The notes beneath the pieces were generated by a model that searched no databases, had not been told where the DNA came from, and saw nothing but the letters and a program-made list of their open reading frames with translations. From NCBI RefSeq assembly GCF_001007995.1, contig NZ_CP011389.1, forward strand, positions 930,001-994,000: DNA of 64,000 nt. The letters are read 5' to 3'. Positions 29,528-37,970 of this stretch are shown here, in pieces. This stretch comes from Deinococcus soli (ex Cha et al. 2016) (GTDB lineage: Bacteria; Deinococcota; Deinococci; Deinococcales; Deinococcaceae). The stretch's first letter is position 1, and each line of letters starts with the position of its first letter. Position numbers and translations under genes: made by a program.

Positions 29528-30439
29528 TTAAGACTGCGGCGGGGCGTTTGTCCACCAGCCCCGCACCCCGTTCAGCGCCCGCCGTCCCGCCTCCAGATAC
29601 GCGGGTCGGCCCTCCCGCACCGCGAACGCCAGATCGCCCAGCGCGCGGCACAGCGCGTACCACGCCGCGCGCTCCCACACCACCCCGGACGCCGGGTAAA
29701 CCACCCGCGCGGCGTGCCACAGCACCGGGTCACCCCAGTGGATCAGGCCCGCCAGATCCCGCGCCGGGTCCCCCAGCGCCGCGTCCGCCCAGTCCAGCAC
29801 ACCCACGAGTCGCCCCGCCCCGTCCAGCTGAATGTGCTCAGCCGCGAAATCCCCGTGAATGGGCACCGGGCTCACCTCCCACAGGTCGGGCACCGCCTGC
29901 ACGCGGGCCGCCCAGGTCCCGGCCTCCGGCAGGACACCCGCTGCCGCCGCCACAGCCAGATCGTCCAGTGCGGCGGCCCGCCAGTCGCGCCCCGTCGGGT
30001 CGAGATCCACGCCCAGCCCGGAGCCCTGTGGGTTCAGGGCGTGCAGCTCGGCCAGCCAGCACCCCAGCACCTCACCCAGCGCGCCTGGATCGGCCAGAGG
30101 CGGCCCCAGTGCCGATACGCCGGGCACGCGCCGCGCCACGCTGAACCCCTCCGGGGCCAGGGGCGCCGGTTCCCCCATGTGTAGCACCTCCGGCAGCGCC
30201 GCGCCGGGCAGTCTGGGGGTCAGCCACGCCAGCAGCCGGGCCTCGCGCCGCAGGGCCTCTCCACCGCCGGGCCAGCGGGGCAGGCGCACCACCCGGTCCT
30301 CCCCCAGAGCGTAGGCGCGGTGATCGCTGCCCGCGCCCAGCCATGACACCGCGCCCCGCCACGACACCACGTCCGGCGAGGCGTGCAGCAGGGCCGCCAC
30401 CTGCGCCGGGGTCAGGCTCGGGAGTTCCGGGGCGTTCAC
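29528..30439 (-). CDS. Aminoglycoside phosphotransferase-family kinase
   Basis: A 303-residue APH/choline-kinase-like protein. The catalytic loop is PIHGDFAAEHIQLD (H-G-D-x-x-x-x-x-h), followed by the Mg-binding VLDWADAALGDPARDLA. The N-terminal strand-loop SDHRAYALGEDRVVRLPRW supplies the ATP site. Members phosphorylate aminoglycosides, macrolides, homoserine or choline; the substrate here is not identifiable, so a resistance role is not claimed. It starts at GTG 30439 and ends 44 bp before the fadB start codon. Confidence 0.85.
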   Translation of the reverse strand: MNAPELPSLTPAQVAALLHASPDVVSWRGAVSWLGAGSDHRAYALGEDRVVRLPRWPGGGEALRREARLLAWLTPRLPGAALPEVLHMGEPAPLAPEGFSVARRVPGVSALGPPLADPGALGEVLGCWLAELHALNPQGSGLGVDLDPTGRDWRAAALDDLAVAAAAGVLPEAGTWAARVQAVPDLWEVSPVPIHGDFAAEHIQLDGAGRLVGVLDWADAALGDPARDLAGLIHWGDPVLWHAARVVYPASGVVWERAAWYALCRALGDLAFAVREGRPAYLEAGRRALNGVRGWWTNAPPQS

Positions 30440-30485
30440 CCCGCCAGTCCACCACGCCCGGGTGAGGGGGCGGGTGAGGGGCGGC

Positions 30486-30764
30486 CTACTTGATGAAGCC
30501 TTTCACCACGAACACCAGCGCCAGCCCCGCCAGGGCCAGCAGCGCCGCGCCGCTCAGGCGGCGGTCCGTGCGCCAGCCCGCCGCCGCCACCCACAGCGCC
30601 GCCAGGACCGGCACGGCCGCCACCCACACCACGCCCACCCACGCGTAGTCCGGCAGCAGCACCCCCACCGCCAGCAGCGCCACGCCCACCCAGAAGCCCA
30701 GCGGGTACAGCCACGCGGGCAGCCCGGCCAGTTCGGTGTTGTTCCTGCGGTCCGGGGCGCTCAC
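30486..30764 (-). CDS. Small membrane protein
   Basis: A 92-residue protein with three hydrophobic segments ([59 protein letters not shown]). No known family is recognised. GTG 30764 overlaps the stop of the TauE-like gene (GTGA), so it is cotranslated and probably works with that transporter. Confidence 0.7.
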   Translation of the reverse strand: MSAPDRRNNTELAGLPAWLYPLGFWVGVALLAVGVLLPDYAWVGVVWVAAVPVLAALWVAAAGWRTDRRLSGAALLALAGLALVFVVKGFIK

Positions 30765-31528
30765 GCCTGCCCCCAGTACTTCCACAGCAGTTGCCCGGCA
30801 GTGAAGATCAGCAGCAGGCTGAAGAACAGTTTCAGCTGCGCGGCGGGAATGCGGCTTTGCAGGCTGGCTCCGGCGCGCGCGCCGATCAGGACGCCCAGCG
30901 CCACCCCGGCCGCCAGGCGCAGGTCAAGCAGGCCGCCCGCCTGGTACACCAGGGCGTTGCCGACGGCGGTCAGGCCCATGATGAAGGTGCTCGTGGCGAT
31001 GGCCTGCCGGATGGGCACGCCCGCCATGAGGTTCAGCACCGGGACCTGCACGGTGCCGCCGCCGATGCCCAGCAGGCCGCTCATGATGCCCGCGAAGGTC
31101 ATGGCCGGGGGGACCAGACGGGAGGGTTCGCGTTCGACCTCCACGCGTTTCAGTCCGCGCAGGAGGTTGTACGCGGAGTACAGCAGCAGCGCCGCGAACA
31201 CGGTCGCGACCGCGCGCGCCGGGAGGATCAGGCCCAGGAACGACCCGGCGGCCCCGCCGACGATGGTGTAGGGAGAGAGCAGGTACCCGGTCCGCGCGCG
31301 CACGAGGCCCTGCTGCAGGTAGCTGGCCGCGCCGCTGAGGCCCACGGCGAGCACGCCGATCTGGCTGATCGCGACCGCCTGCGCGATCGTGATGTCCCGC
31401 CCGAAGTGCGGCAGCAGGAATTCCAGCGCGGGGACGACGACCACGCCGCCCCCCAGGCCCAGGATCGCGCCGAGCACCCCGGCGAGCAGGCCCACGCCGA
31501 TCACGGCGAGCGTCACGGCACTGATCAC
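30761..31528 (-). CDS. TauE/SafE-family anion exporter
   Basis: A 255-residue membrane protein with about eight transmembrane segments. The two conserved repeats of this family are seen as [21 protein letters not shown] at the N-terminus and [21 protein letters not shown] in the middle. Members export sulfite, sulfoacetate or similar anions, or take up organic acids. It starts at GTG 31528. It follows the diguanylate cyclase gene by 63 bp and precedes the small membrane protein. Confidence 0.88.
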   Translation of the reverse strand: MISAVTLAVIGVGLLAGVLGAILGLGGGVVVVPALEFLLPHFGRDITIAQAVAISQIGVLAVGLSGAASYLQQGLVRARTGYLLSPYTIVGGAAGSFLGLILPARAVATVFAALLLYSAYNLLRGLKRVEVEREPSRLVPPAMTFAGIMSGLLGIGGGTVQVPVLNLMAGVPIRQAIATSTFIMGLTAVGNALVYQAGGLLDLRLAAGVALGVLIGARAGASLQSRIPAAQLKLFFSLLLIFTAGQLLWKYWGQA

Positions 31529-31591
31529 GCGCGGCCCTGCCCGGCGGGCGCGGTCAGGATACGGACACGGGTTGAACTCACGTCCCGGAGG

Positions 31592-33121
31592 CTAACACGG
31601 GCCCGGCGGGTCCGGGCGGGGCCGCAGCGCGTCCGGGAGGGCCTCGGCCTCCCGCAGCTGCGCGCCGCCCCCGCGCTTGGCGAGGTACAGGGCGGCGTCC
31701 GCGCGGCCCAGCAGCGCGTCGGGGGACACGCCGGGTTCGCCCTGCGCCACGCCGACCGACACGCCCAGCGTCATGTGACCGCCGCGCACCTCAAAGGGCT
31801 CGGACAGCCGCCCGATCAGGAGCGCCGCGACCTGCCGGACCTGCGGGGCGCCCAGCGGCTCGCGGCTGAGCAGCGCGAACTCGTCGCCGCCCAGGCGGGC
31901 CGCATCGAACCAGGGTTCGCTGACGTCGTGAATGCGGCGGGCCACGTCGCGCAGCACGCGGTCCCCGGCGGCGTGCCCGTGGGTGTCGTTCACGGGTTTA
32001 AACCCGTCGAGGTCCAGCATGAGCAGGGTGCGCAGCCCGGTCTGGGCCTGCATGAGCTGCCGGAACCCGTCACGGTTGAGCAGCCCGGTCAGGCTGTCGT
32101 GCAGCGCGCGGTATTCCATCTCGTCGCGGCTGCCGCGCAGTTGCGCGGCCTGCTCGGTCAGCAGGCGGTTCAGGCGGCCGGTGTCCACCAGTGTGTACGC
32201 CTGCCGGACCATCACGAGCGCGAAGACGGTCACGGTGAACCACACCACGCCGCGCCCGCGCAGATCGAGGCTCAGACCGTTGAAGATCAGGATCAGGCAG
32301 GCGGTCAGGACCGCCAGGTACGGCAGGGTCCGCACGATCAGCGTCACGGCCACCGGGGTGGGCGCGGTCAGGTCGGGGCGACGGACGAGCAGTGCAAATC
32401 CCACTGCCTGCCCGACCGTGCCCCAGGTCCACAACAGGTCGGTCAGGCCGACGGGGATGCGAACCGGCCCGTCGATCAGGTACAGCAGGTCCGCCGCCAC
32501 GTAGGACAGCAGGCCCGCCACGAGCGGCCAGGAGTGGTCGCGGCCCAGCCGCAGCCGCAGCAGCGCCAGGGTCAGCAGGATCACGTCGAGGACCACGTAC
32601 GACACGTTCACGGACTTGAACAGCAGCGTGGTGCGCGGGTCGGCCAGCAGCGGCACGAGGCCCAGGACCCAGGAGAGTTCCGCGACGACCACGCCGGTGA
32701 TCAGGCTGTCCAGAACCCCTTCGGGTGGCGTCAGGCGCCGCTCGCGCTGCGGGGGACGCGGGCCGGCGCGTGTGCCGAGCAGCAGGGCCACCAGTCCCAG
32801 GTAATAGGCGTGGTACAGCGCGTCTCCCACGCCGTAGTCAGGAGCGCGCAGGTCCTGCAGGTCATACGCGGCGACCAGGATCACCTCGGCGCCCGCCAGG
32901 AAGGTCAGACAGACGGCGGCCCACACGGCCAGCCGCCGGTCACGCGCGCCGCGGACCGCCTGCCAGCTGGCCAGCGCGGCCAGCGCCGGGACGATCAGGT
33001 ACAGCCGGTCCGAGACAGTCAGGATGTCCCCGGCGCGGTGACTGAAGATCAGTGACACGCTGTGCGCGGCCGCCAGCAGCAGCAGCGGCACGAACAGGGT
33101 AGGCAGCGGGAAGGGGCGCAT
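31592..33121 (-). CDS. Membrane diguanylate cyclase (GGDEF)
   Basis: A 509-residue protein that should make cyclic di-GMP. Residues ~1-310 hold about nine to ten hydrophobic segments (for example TLFVPLLLLAAAHSVSLIF, YVVLDVILLTLALLRLRLG, TLPYLAVLTACLILIFNGL), a possible membrane-embedded sensor. A short helix leads into the GGDEF domain (~345-500) with HDSLTGLLNRDGF, LMLDLDGFKPVNDTHGHAAGD and ARLGGDEFALL at ~405-415. The GGDEF residues are intact, so it should be active. There is no inhibitory-site RxxD directly before the motif. ATG 33121 is the first Met leading into the hydrophobic part; TACCCT lies 15 nt upstream. Confidence 0.9.
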   Translation of the reverse strand: MRPFPLPTLFVPLLLLAAAHSVSLIFSHRAGDILTVSDRLYLIVPALAALASWQAVRGARDRRLAVWAAVCLTFLAGAEVILVAAYDLQDLRAPDYGVGDALYHAYYLGLVALLLGTRAGPRPPQRERRLTPPEGVLDSLITGVVVAELSWVLGLVPLLADPRTTLLFKSVNVSYVVLDVILLTLALLRLRLGRDHSWPLVAGLLSYVAADLLYLIDGPVRIPVGLTDLLWTWGTVGQAVGFALLVRRPDLTAPTPVAVTLIVRTLPYLAVLTACLILIFNGLSLDLRGRGVVWFTVTVFALVMVRQAYTLVDTGRLNRLLTEQAAQLRGSRDEMEYRALHDSLTGLLNRDGFRQLMQAQTGLRTLLMLDLDGFKPVNDTHGHAAGDRVLRDVARRIHDVSEPWFDAARLGGDEFALLSREPLGAPQVRQVAALLIGRLSEPFEVRGGHMTLGVSVGVAQGEPGVSPDALLGRADAALYLAKRGGGAQLREAEALPDALRPRPDPPGPC

Positions 33122-33786
33122 GGGCAGTCCGCACTCAGGGTAGCGCGCGGCGTCCTTCACGGGCCTGACAGGGCACCCGGCACCGGTGTGCAGGTCCCCT
33201 GAACGGACAGGGGAACGCCCCCCACTCCAGCCGCGGCCCTTCTCAGCCGGACGCATCGTGTCTGGTGGACCGCCCGGAACGCGCGTTGTTCTCACCCTGC
33301 GGGGCGACGCTCCCGGACGCGTCCGCCCGGAAAGGTGGGTGCACGCCACTCCACCGGAGTCCGGCTGCCCCCAGCGGTGCATCTCGCTGTGAACATCGGC
33401 GGGGGGGGGGAGCAGCGTACCGGACCGGTCGGGCGCCCGCCACCGCAGGTGACCAGGTGATCAATTCATGAAGGTGCGCCGCGCTGCCCGGTCAGAGTCT
33501 GACTGGCCGGGCGCGCCCATGACCACCCGGTCAGCCCGCCCGGTCACCCGGACGGCCCCAGGCCTCTGGCCGCTCCAGGAGCCGTCAGCGCCCGGGGCGA
33601 GCGGACTGGCGCCCCCTCCCCTCCCCCCCCCACCGTCATGCAGGCCAGAGCTGGCGGCAGGTGGGGGGGCTGTCAGGGCCCCTTCCGTACCGTCAGGGCA
33701 CGACTGACAGGCCCCTGACAGCTCCGGCAGGTCGCCTGCCCCGCAATACACGCACTCAGCCCTCACACTCCACCCGGAGGCCACCC
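33122..33786. other. 665-bp region without a gene, upstream of the surface operon
   Basis: No frame in either strand has protein-like composition. It holds a run of 10 G (33401-33410), a run of about 9 C (33623-33631), and the perfect palindrome GGCAGG-tcg-CCTGCC (33726-33740). CTGACAG occurs twice before the surface operon start. No clear -10/-35 was found. A G10 tract this far upstream could affect promoter activity by slippage, but that is speculation. Confidence 0.6.
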
Positions 33787-36450
33787 ATGAAAGGAACGAC
33801 CGCCCTCCTGACTGCTGCCCTCAGCCTGCTCGGCGCCGCCATGGCCGCCGGGACCACGCAGGGCACCGCGATCACGAACACCGCGACCCTGACCTATAAA
33901 GACGCGCTGAACCAGAACCGGACCGCCAGTTCCAACATCGTGACCGTCACCGTCCGTCAGGTGTACGTGACCACCGTCACGCCCGACGCTGCCGAGGGGA
34001 GCATTCCCGCCGGGCGGCAGCTGAGCACCTATGTGGGCGGCACCCGCCAGTACCCGTACACCCTGACGAACGGCGGGAACGGCCCGGACAGCTTCACGCT
34101 GAGCTTCACGCAGTCCGGCGCGGACGACTTCAACCCTGGCCTGAAGGTGTACCGCGACCTGGACGGCGACGGGACCTTCAGCGACGAGGTCACCGCGCCC
34201 ATCAGCCTCGCGGCGGACGCCAGCGTGAACCTGATGGTCAGGGCCACCGTCCCCAGCGGCCCGCAGGTCGGGAACACCGGCATCTTCGCGCTGGTCGCCA
34301 CGTCCACCGGGGACACCAGCGTGACGGACACCAACAACTACGCGCAGCTGACCGTCTCCGCCGACGGGCTGCTGGGGGTCACGAACACGGTCTCGCCCGG
34401 CGGGACCGCCGTGCCCGGCGCGACCCTGACGTACACCGTGACCGGCACCGTCGCCAGCGGCAACCCGGTCGGCGCGGTCAGCAACGTCGTCACCGTGGAC
34501 GGCGCCGCCCGCAGCGGCGTGCTGATCACCGACACGCTGACCAACCTGAACTTCACGGCCCTGAGCAGCGTCACCGCCACGAACGGCACGGCCACCGCGC
34601 TGTACTCCACCGACGCGGGCAGCACCTGGAGCGCCACGAACCCCGGCAGCGGCGTGAACGCCGTGGCCATCCTGGTCGAGGGCAGCGGCAGCTTCCTGCT
34701 GGCCGGGAACACCGTGCAGCTGGTGTACACCGCGCAGGTGCCCGCCACCGCCCTGGCGGGCAGCACCGTGGGCGGCAGCGCCAGCGCCCGGTTCGACGGG
34801 AACGGCGACGCCGCCACGAACGAACTGCCCGAGACCACCACGCCCGTCGCCGTGAGCACCACGGTCGCCACCGTGACCGGCGGGGCGGTCGGGCCCAGCG
34901 CCTTCCCGCAGGCCGGCGCGACCGGCACGTACACACTGGGCGGCGTGACCATCGCCCGCAGCGGCGACACGCAGACCACCCAGACGGACATCGTCGCGGG
35001 CACCCGCGTGACCTTCCGGCAGACGCTGCGCAACACCGGCAACGCCAGCAACGACTTCACGCTGGCCGTCAGCGGCGCCCCCAGCGGGTGGACCTGCACC
35101 GTGAACACCATCGACGGGTCCGGCACGCTGGGCACCCTGACAAACCCCGTCACGGTCGCCGCACTGACCGACTACACCTTCGCGGTGTCGTGCGCGGTGC
35201 CGTTCAGCGCCGCCGGAAGCACGAACGTCGCCCTGACCGTCACCGCCACCCCGGCGGGCGGCAGCGCCGACACCACCACCAGCACCGTCGCGACCATCAC
35301 CGCCGCCGGACTCCCGCAGCTGGGCAACGGGGACGGCAGCGACGCCACGGCGCCCACCAGCACGAACGTCACGGCGGGCGGCGACCCGGGTGAGAACGCC
35401 CTGTTCCGCCTGGAACTCCTGAACGGCGGGCCCGTGGACGAGGCCTTCACCCTGAGCGGTCCGGCGGGCACCGTGTTCTACCTGGACCTGGACGGCGACG
35501 GCGTGATCGACCCGGGCGAGCCGCCGGTCACGACCACCGCCGCCCTGACGCCCGGCCAGAGCGTCAACCTGATCGCAGCCGTGCCGGTCGCGGCGGGCAG
35601 CGCCACCGGCACCAGCCCCGCGGTGTTCACCGCGACCAGCACCCTGGACGCGACCCGCACGAGCAGCGTCACGGATACGCTGCGCGTGAACGCCGTCGCG
35701 AGCGGGACGTTCACGGCGGACAGTTCGCTCAGCACCATCGCGGGCGGGACGGTCACCCACGCGCACACCCTGACGAACACCGGGAACGGCGCGGCCGACT
35801 ACGCCGCCGGGCCGCTGCCCACCACCGGCGGCTTCGCGTACGCCTTCTCGACCAGTCCCAGCGGGCCCTTCACGAGCACGCTGGGCGGGACGCTGGCGGC
35901 CGGGGCATCCACCCCGGTATACGTGCGGGTCACGGCGCCCACGCTGGCCAGCGGCGCCACGGACAGCCAGACGAAGACGGTGCCGGTCACGCTGACCATG
36001 CAGGACGCCCCGCAGCCCGCCGTGACGCTCAGCGTGCAGGACACCACCGGCGTGCAGAGCGTCGTGGGCACCGTGAACAAGAGCGCGCTGCGGTGCGCAG
36101 ACGCCACCTGCGCGGTCACCAGCGCCATCACCGATGGGAAGGTCAGCCCCGGCGACATCGTGCAGTACACCCTGCAGGTCGTGAACAGCGGCACCAGCAC
36201 CCTGTACGGCGCGCTGCTGAGCGACACGCGGCCCACCAGCACCACCTTCGTGAAACTGACCGGCGGCACCAGCATCCTGTTCAGCACCGACAGCGGCGCC
36301 ACCTGGACTGCCGCGCCGCCCACCGCACTGTCCGGCGGTAACGACTTCCTGGCGGGCCTGGACACCAACGGCGACAGCGTGATCAATGACCTGGACACCC
36401 TCGCGCCGGGCGCCGGGTTCACCGTCACGTTCGTCGTCCGGATCAACTGA
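33787..36450 (+). CDS. Exported DUF11-type surface protein with DxDGD motifs
   Basis: An 887-residue secreted protein. Residues 1-20 are a signal peptide (MKGTTALLTAALSLLGAAMA). The rest is a string of beta-rich modules, rich in Thr, Ser, Ala and Gly, of the DUF11/'conserved repeat' type (QYPYTLTNGGNGPDSFTLS; VSPGDIVQYTLQVVNSG). Calcium-binding-like loops are YRDLDGDGTFSDE, YLDLDGDGVIDPGEP and LDTNGDSVINDLDT. No LPXTG or transmembrane anchor is present. ATG 33787 follows CGGAGG by 7 nt. It is first in a four-gene operon of envelope proteins and is likely part of the cell surface layer or matrix. Confidence 0.88.
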   Translation: MKGTTALLTAALSLLGAAMAAGTTQGTAITNTATLTYKDALNQNRTASSNIVTVTVRQVYVTTVTPDAAEGSIPAGRQLSTYVGGTRQYPYTLTNGGNGPDSFTLSFTQSGADDFNPGLKVYRDLDGDGTFSDEVTAPISLAADASVNLMVRATVPSGPQVGNTGIFALVATSTGDTSVTDTNNYAQLTVSADGLLGVTNTVSPGGTAVPGATLTYTVTGTVASGNPVGAVSNVVTVDGAARSGVLITDTLTNLNFTALSSVTATNGTATALYSTDAGSTWSATNPGSGVNAVAILVEGSGSFLLAGNTVQLVYTAQVPATALAGSTVGGSASARFDGNGDAATNELPETTTPVAVSTTVATVTGGAVGPSAFPQAGATGTYTLGGVTIARSGDTQTTQTDIVAGTRVTFRQTLRNTGNASNDFTLAVSGAPSGWTCTVNTIDGSGTLGTLTNPVTVAALTDYTFAVSCAVPFSAAGSTNVALTVTATPAGGSADTTTSTVATITAAGLPQLGNGDGSDATAPTSTNVTAGGDPGENALFRLELLNGGPVDEAFTLSGPAGTVFYLDLDGDGVIDPGEPPVTTTAALTPGQSVNLIAAVPVAAGSATGTSPAVFTATSTLDATRTSSVTDTLRVNAVASGTFTADSSLSTIAGGTVTHAHTLTNTGNGAADYAAGPLPTTGGFAYAFSTSPSGPFTSTLGGTLAAGASTPVYVRVTAPTLASGATDSQTKTVPVTLTMQDAPQPAVTLSVQDTTGVQSVVGTVNKSALRCADATCAVTSAITDGKVSPGDIVQYTLQVVNSGTSTLYGALLSDTRPTSTTFVKLTGGTSILFSTDSGATWTAAPPTALSGGNDFLAGLDTNGDSVINDLDTLAPGAGFTVTFVVRIN

Positions 36451-36479
36451 GCGCCGGGCCCGCACCGGGAGTCCTCCTC

Positions 36480-37970
36480 ATGCCCCGACCGAGCCTGCTG
36501 CCCCTGACCCTGAGCGCGCTGCTGAGCGGCGCGGCGGCCCTCAGCATCCCGAACACCGCGTCCCTGTCTGCACGGGGCGTGCGCGTGAACTCGAACACCG
36601 TCGAACTGACGCGCGTGGCGCCCTGTGATCCGCGCGTCACGCCGGACGGCAGCGCCGCGCAGCCCGCCCGGACCCTGGACCTCGCCACGCCCGGCAGCCT
36701 GCTCATCCCGTACCAGCTGACGCAGGCGGGCGACGTGCCCGGCCCGGTCCGGCTGAGCGTCACCCTGAGCGGCGCCCCGGCCGGCGCGCGCGCCCAGGTG
36801 CAGGCGCCGGGCGGCGAGGCGCTGGACAGCGTGCCCCTCGCGCCCGGCGAGACCCGCCGCGTGAACGTGGCGCTGCTCGTCCCGCAGGGCGCGCAGGGGG
36901 AACTGGACGTGAACCTCGCCGCGCAGTGCGGCGCGAGCAGCGACCCGCTGAACGTCACGCGCGTGCGGCTCTCACCGCAGGTGAACCTGCTGCTGACGCA
37001 CACCGTCACGCCCGCCCGCAGCGAGGTGGGCCGCACGGTGCCGTTCACGCTGCGCCTGCCGAACCCGGCCGCGCGGCCCATCACGCCGGAACTGACCGTC
37101 ACGCTGCCCGCCGGGCTGAGCGTCGTGCCCGGCAGCGCCCGCAGCGGCGACCGGCCCGTGCCCGCCACGTCCGGCGCGGACGGCCGCGTGACCTTCACGC
37201 CCGGCCCGCTGGAGCCCGGCGCGACCCTGACCGTCACGTACGACGCGCTGATCACCCCGCAGGCCCTGCCGGATCCCGGCACGGAACGCACCCTGCAGGT
37301 GCCCGCCACGGCCCGCGCCCAGTACGCCGGGCAGACGCTGGTCGCCCCGGAGGCCCGCGCGGCCCTGATCGTGGCGCCCGGCGTGTTCGACCGGCGCGGC
37401 ACCGTGATCGGCGAGGTGTTCCTCGACGCGAACGGCAACGGCCGCCGCGACCCGGACGACAGCCCGCTGGCCGGGGCGCGCGTGCTGCTTGCCAACGGGC
37501 AGCAGACCCTGACCGACGAGCAGGGCCGCTACGCGCTGCGTGACCTGACGCCCGGCCCGTGGCTGCTGCGCCTGGACGCCGCCACCGCGCCATTCGAGCC
37601 GGTGCCGGGGCTGGGCGCGCGCCTGGTGGACGTCTTCGCGCTGACCCGCGTGGACTTCGCGCTGCGCCTGCCGGGCGCGCAGCCTGCCCCGGCCGGGACG
37701 CTGGCCGCGCCGCGCGACACGACCGTGCGCAGCGGCCCGGTGGTCGTCACGCGCCGCGTGACCGCGCAGCCCGGCGGCGCGAGCCTGATCACGCTGGAAC
37801 TCAGCAGCGCCCGGCCGGTCGCGGACGTGACCGTCACCGACCACGCCGGGCCGGACGAGCCGCCGCGCAGCTTCCGCGTGACGCTGCTGTCGGGACCCGT
37901 CACCTTCTCGTACCTGACCCTCACGCCGGCCGGACCGAACGATCCGGACGTGCTCTGGAGAGAACCATGA
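36480..37970 (+). CDS. Exported surface protein with SdrD-B-like domain
   Basis: A 496-residue secreted protein. A signal peptide (MPRPSLLPLTLSALLSGAAA) is followed by beta-rich DUF11-like domains (~160-300) and an SdrD B-like/Cna-B domain at ~308-370 (GEVFLDANGNGRRDPDDSPL), whose Asp/Asn pattern suggests Ca2+ binding. The C-terminal ~110 residues have paired strands (TVTDHAGPDEPPRSFRVTL). ATG 36480 is 29 bp after the first gene; its stop overlaps the next start (ATGA). It probably assembles with the neighbours; no catalytic motif is seen. Confidence 0.87.
   Translation: MPRPSLLPLTLSALLSGAAALSIPNTASLSARGVRVNSNTVELTRVAPCDPRVTPDGSAAQPARTLDLATPGSLLIPYQLTQAGDVPGPVRLSVTLSGAPAGARAQVQAPGGEALDSVPLAPGETRRVNVALLVPQGAQGELDVNLAAQCGASSDPLNVTRVRLSPQVNLLLTHTVTPARSEVGRTVPFTLRLPNPAARPITPELTVTLPAGLSVVPGSARSGDRPVPATSGADGRVTFTPGPLEPGATLTVTYDALITPQALPDPGTERTLQVPATARAQYAGQTLVAPEARAALIVAPGVFDRRGTVIGEVFLDANGNGRRDPDDSPLAGARVLLANGQQTLTDEQGRYALRDLTPGPWLLRLDAATAPFEPVPGLGARLVDVFALTRVDFALRLPGAQPAPAGTLAAPRDTTVRSGPVVVTRRVTAQPGGASLITLELSSARPVADVTVTDHAGPDEPPRSFRVTLLSGPVTFSYLTLTPAGPNDPDVLWREP

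Noticed and set aside
29528..30439. Antibiotic-resistance gene call for the APH-like kinase
   Set aside because: The fold is shared by many metabolic kinases; nothing in the sequence or neighbours points to an antibiotic substrate.
33243..33784. Small frames in the 665-bp gap, including one on minus (33461-33784) with CVYCGAG
   Set aside because: Low-complexity Gly/Pro/Arg composition, no ribosome binding site or -10 near a start, and overlap with the homopolymer tracts.
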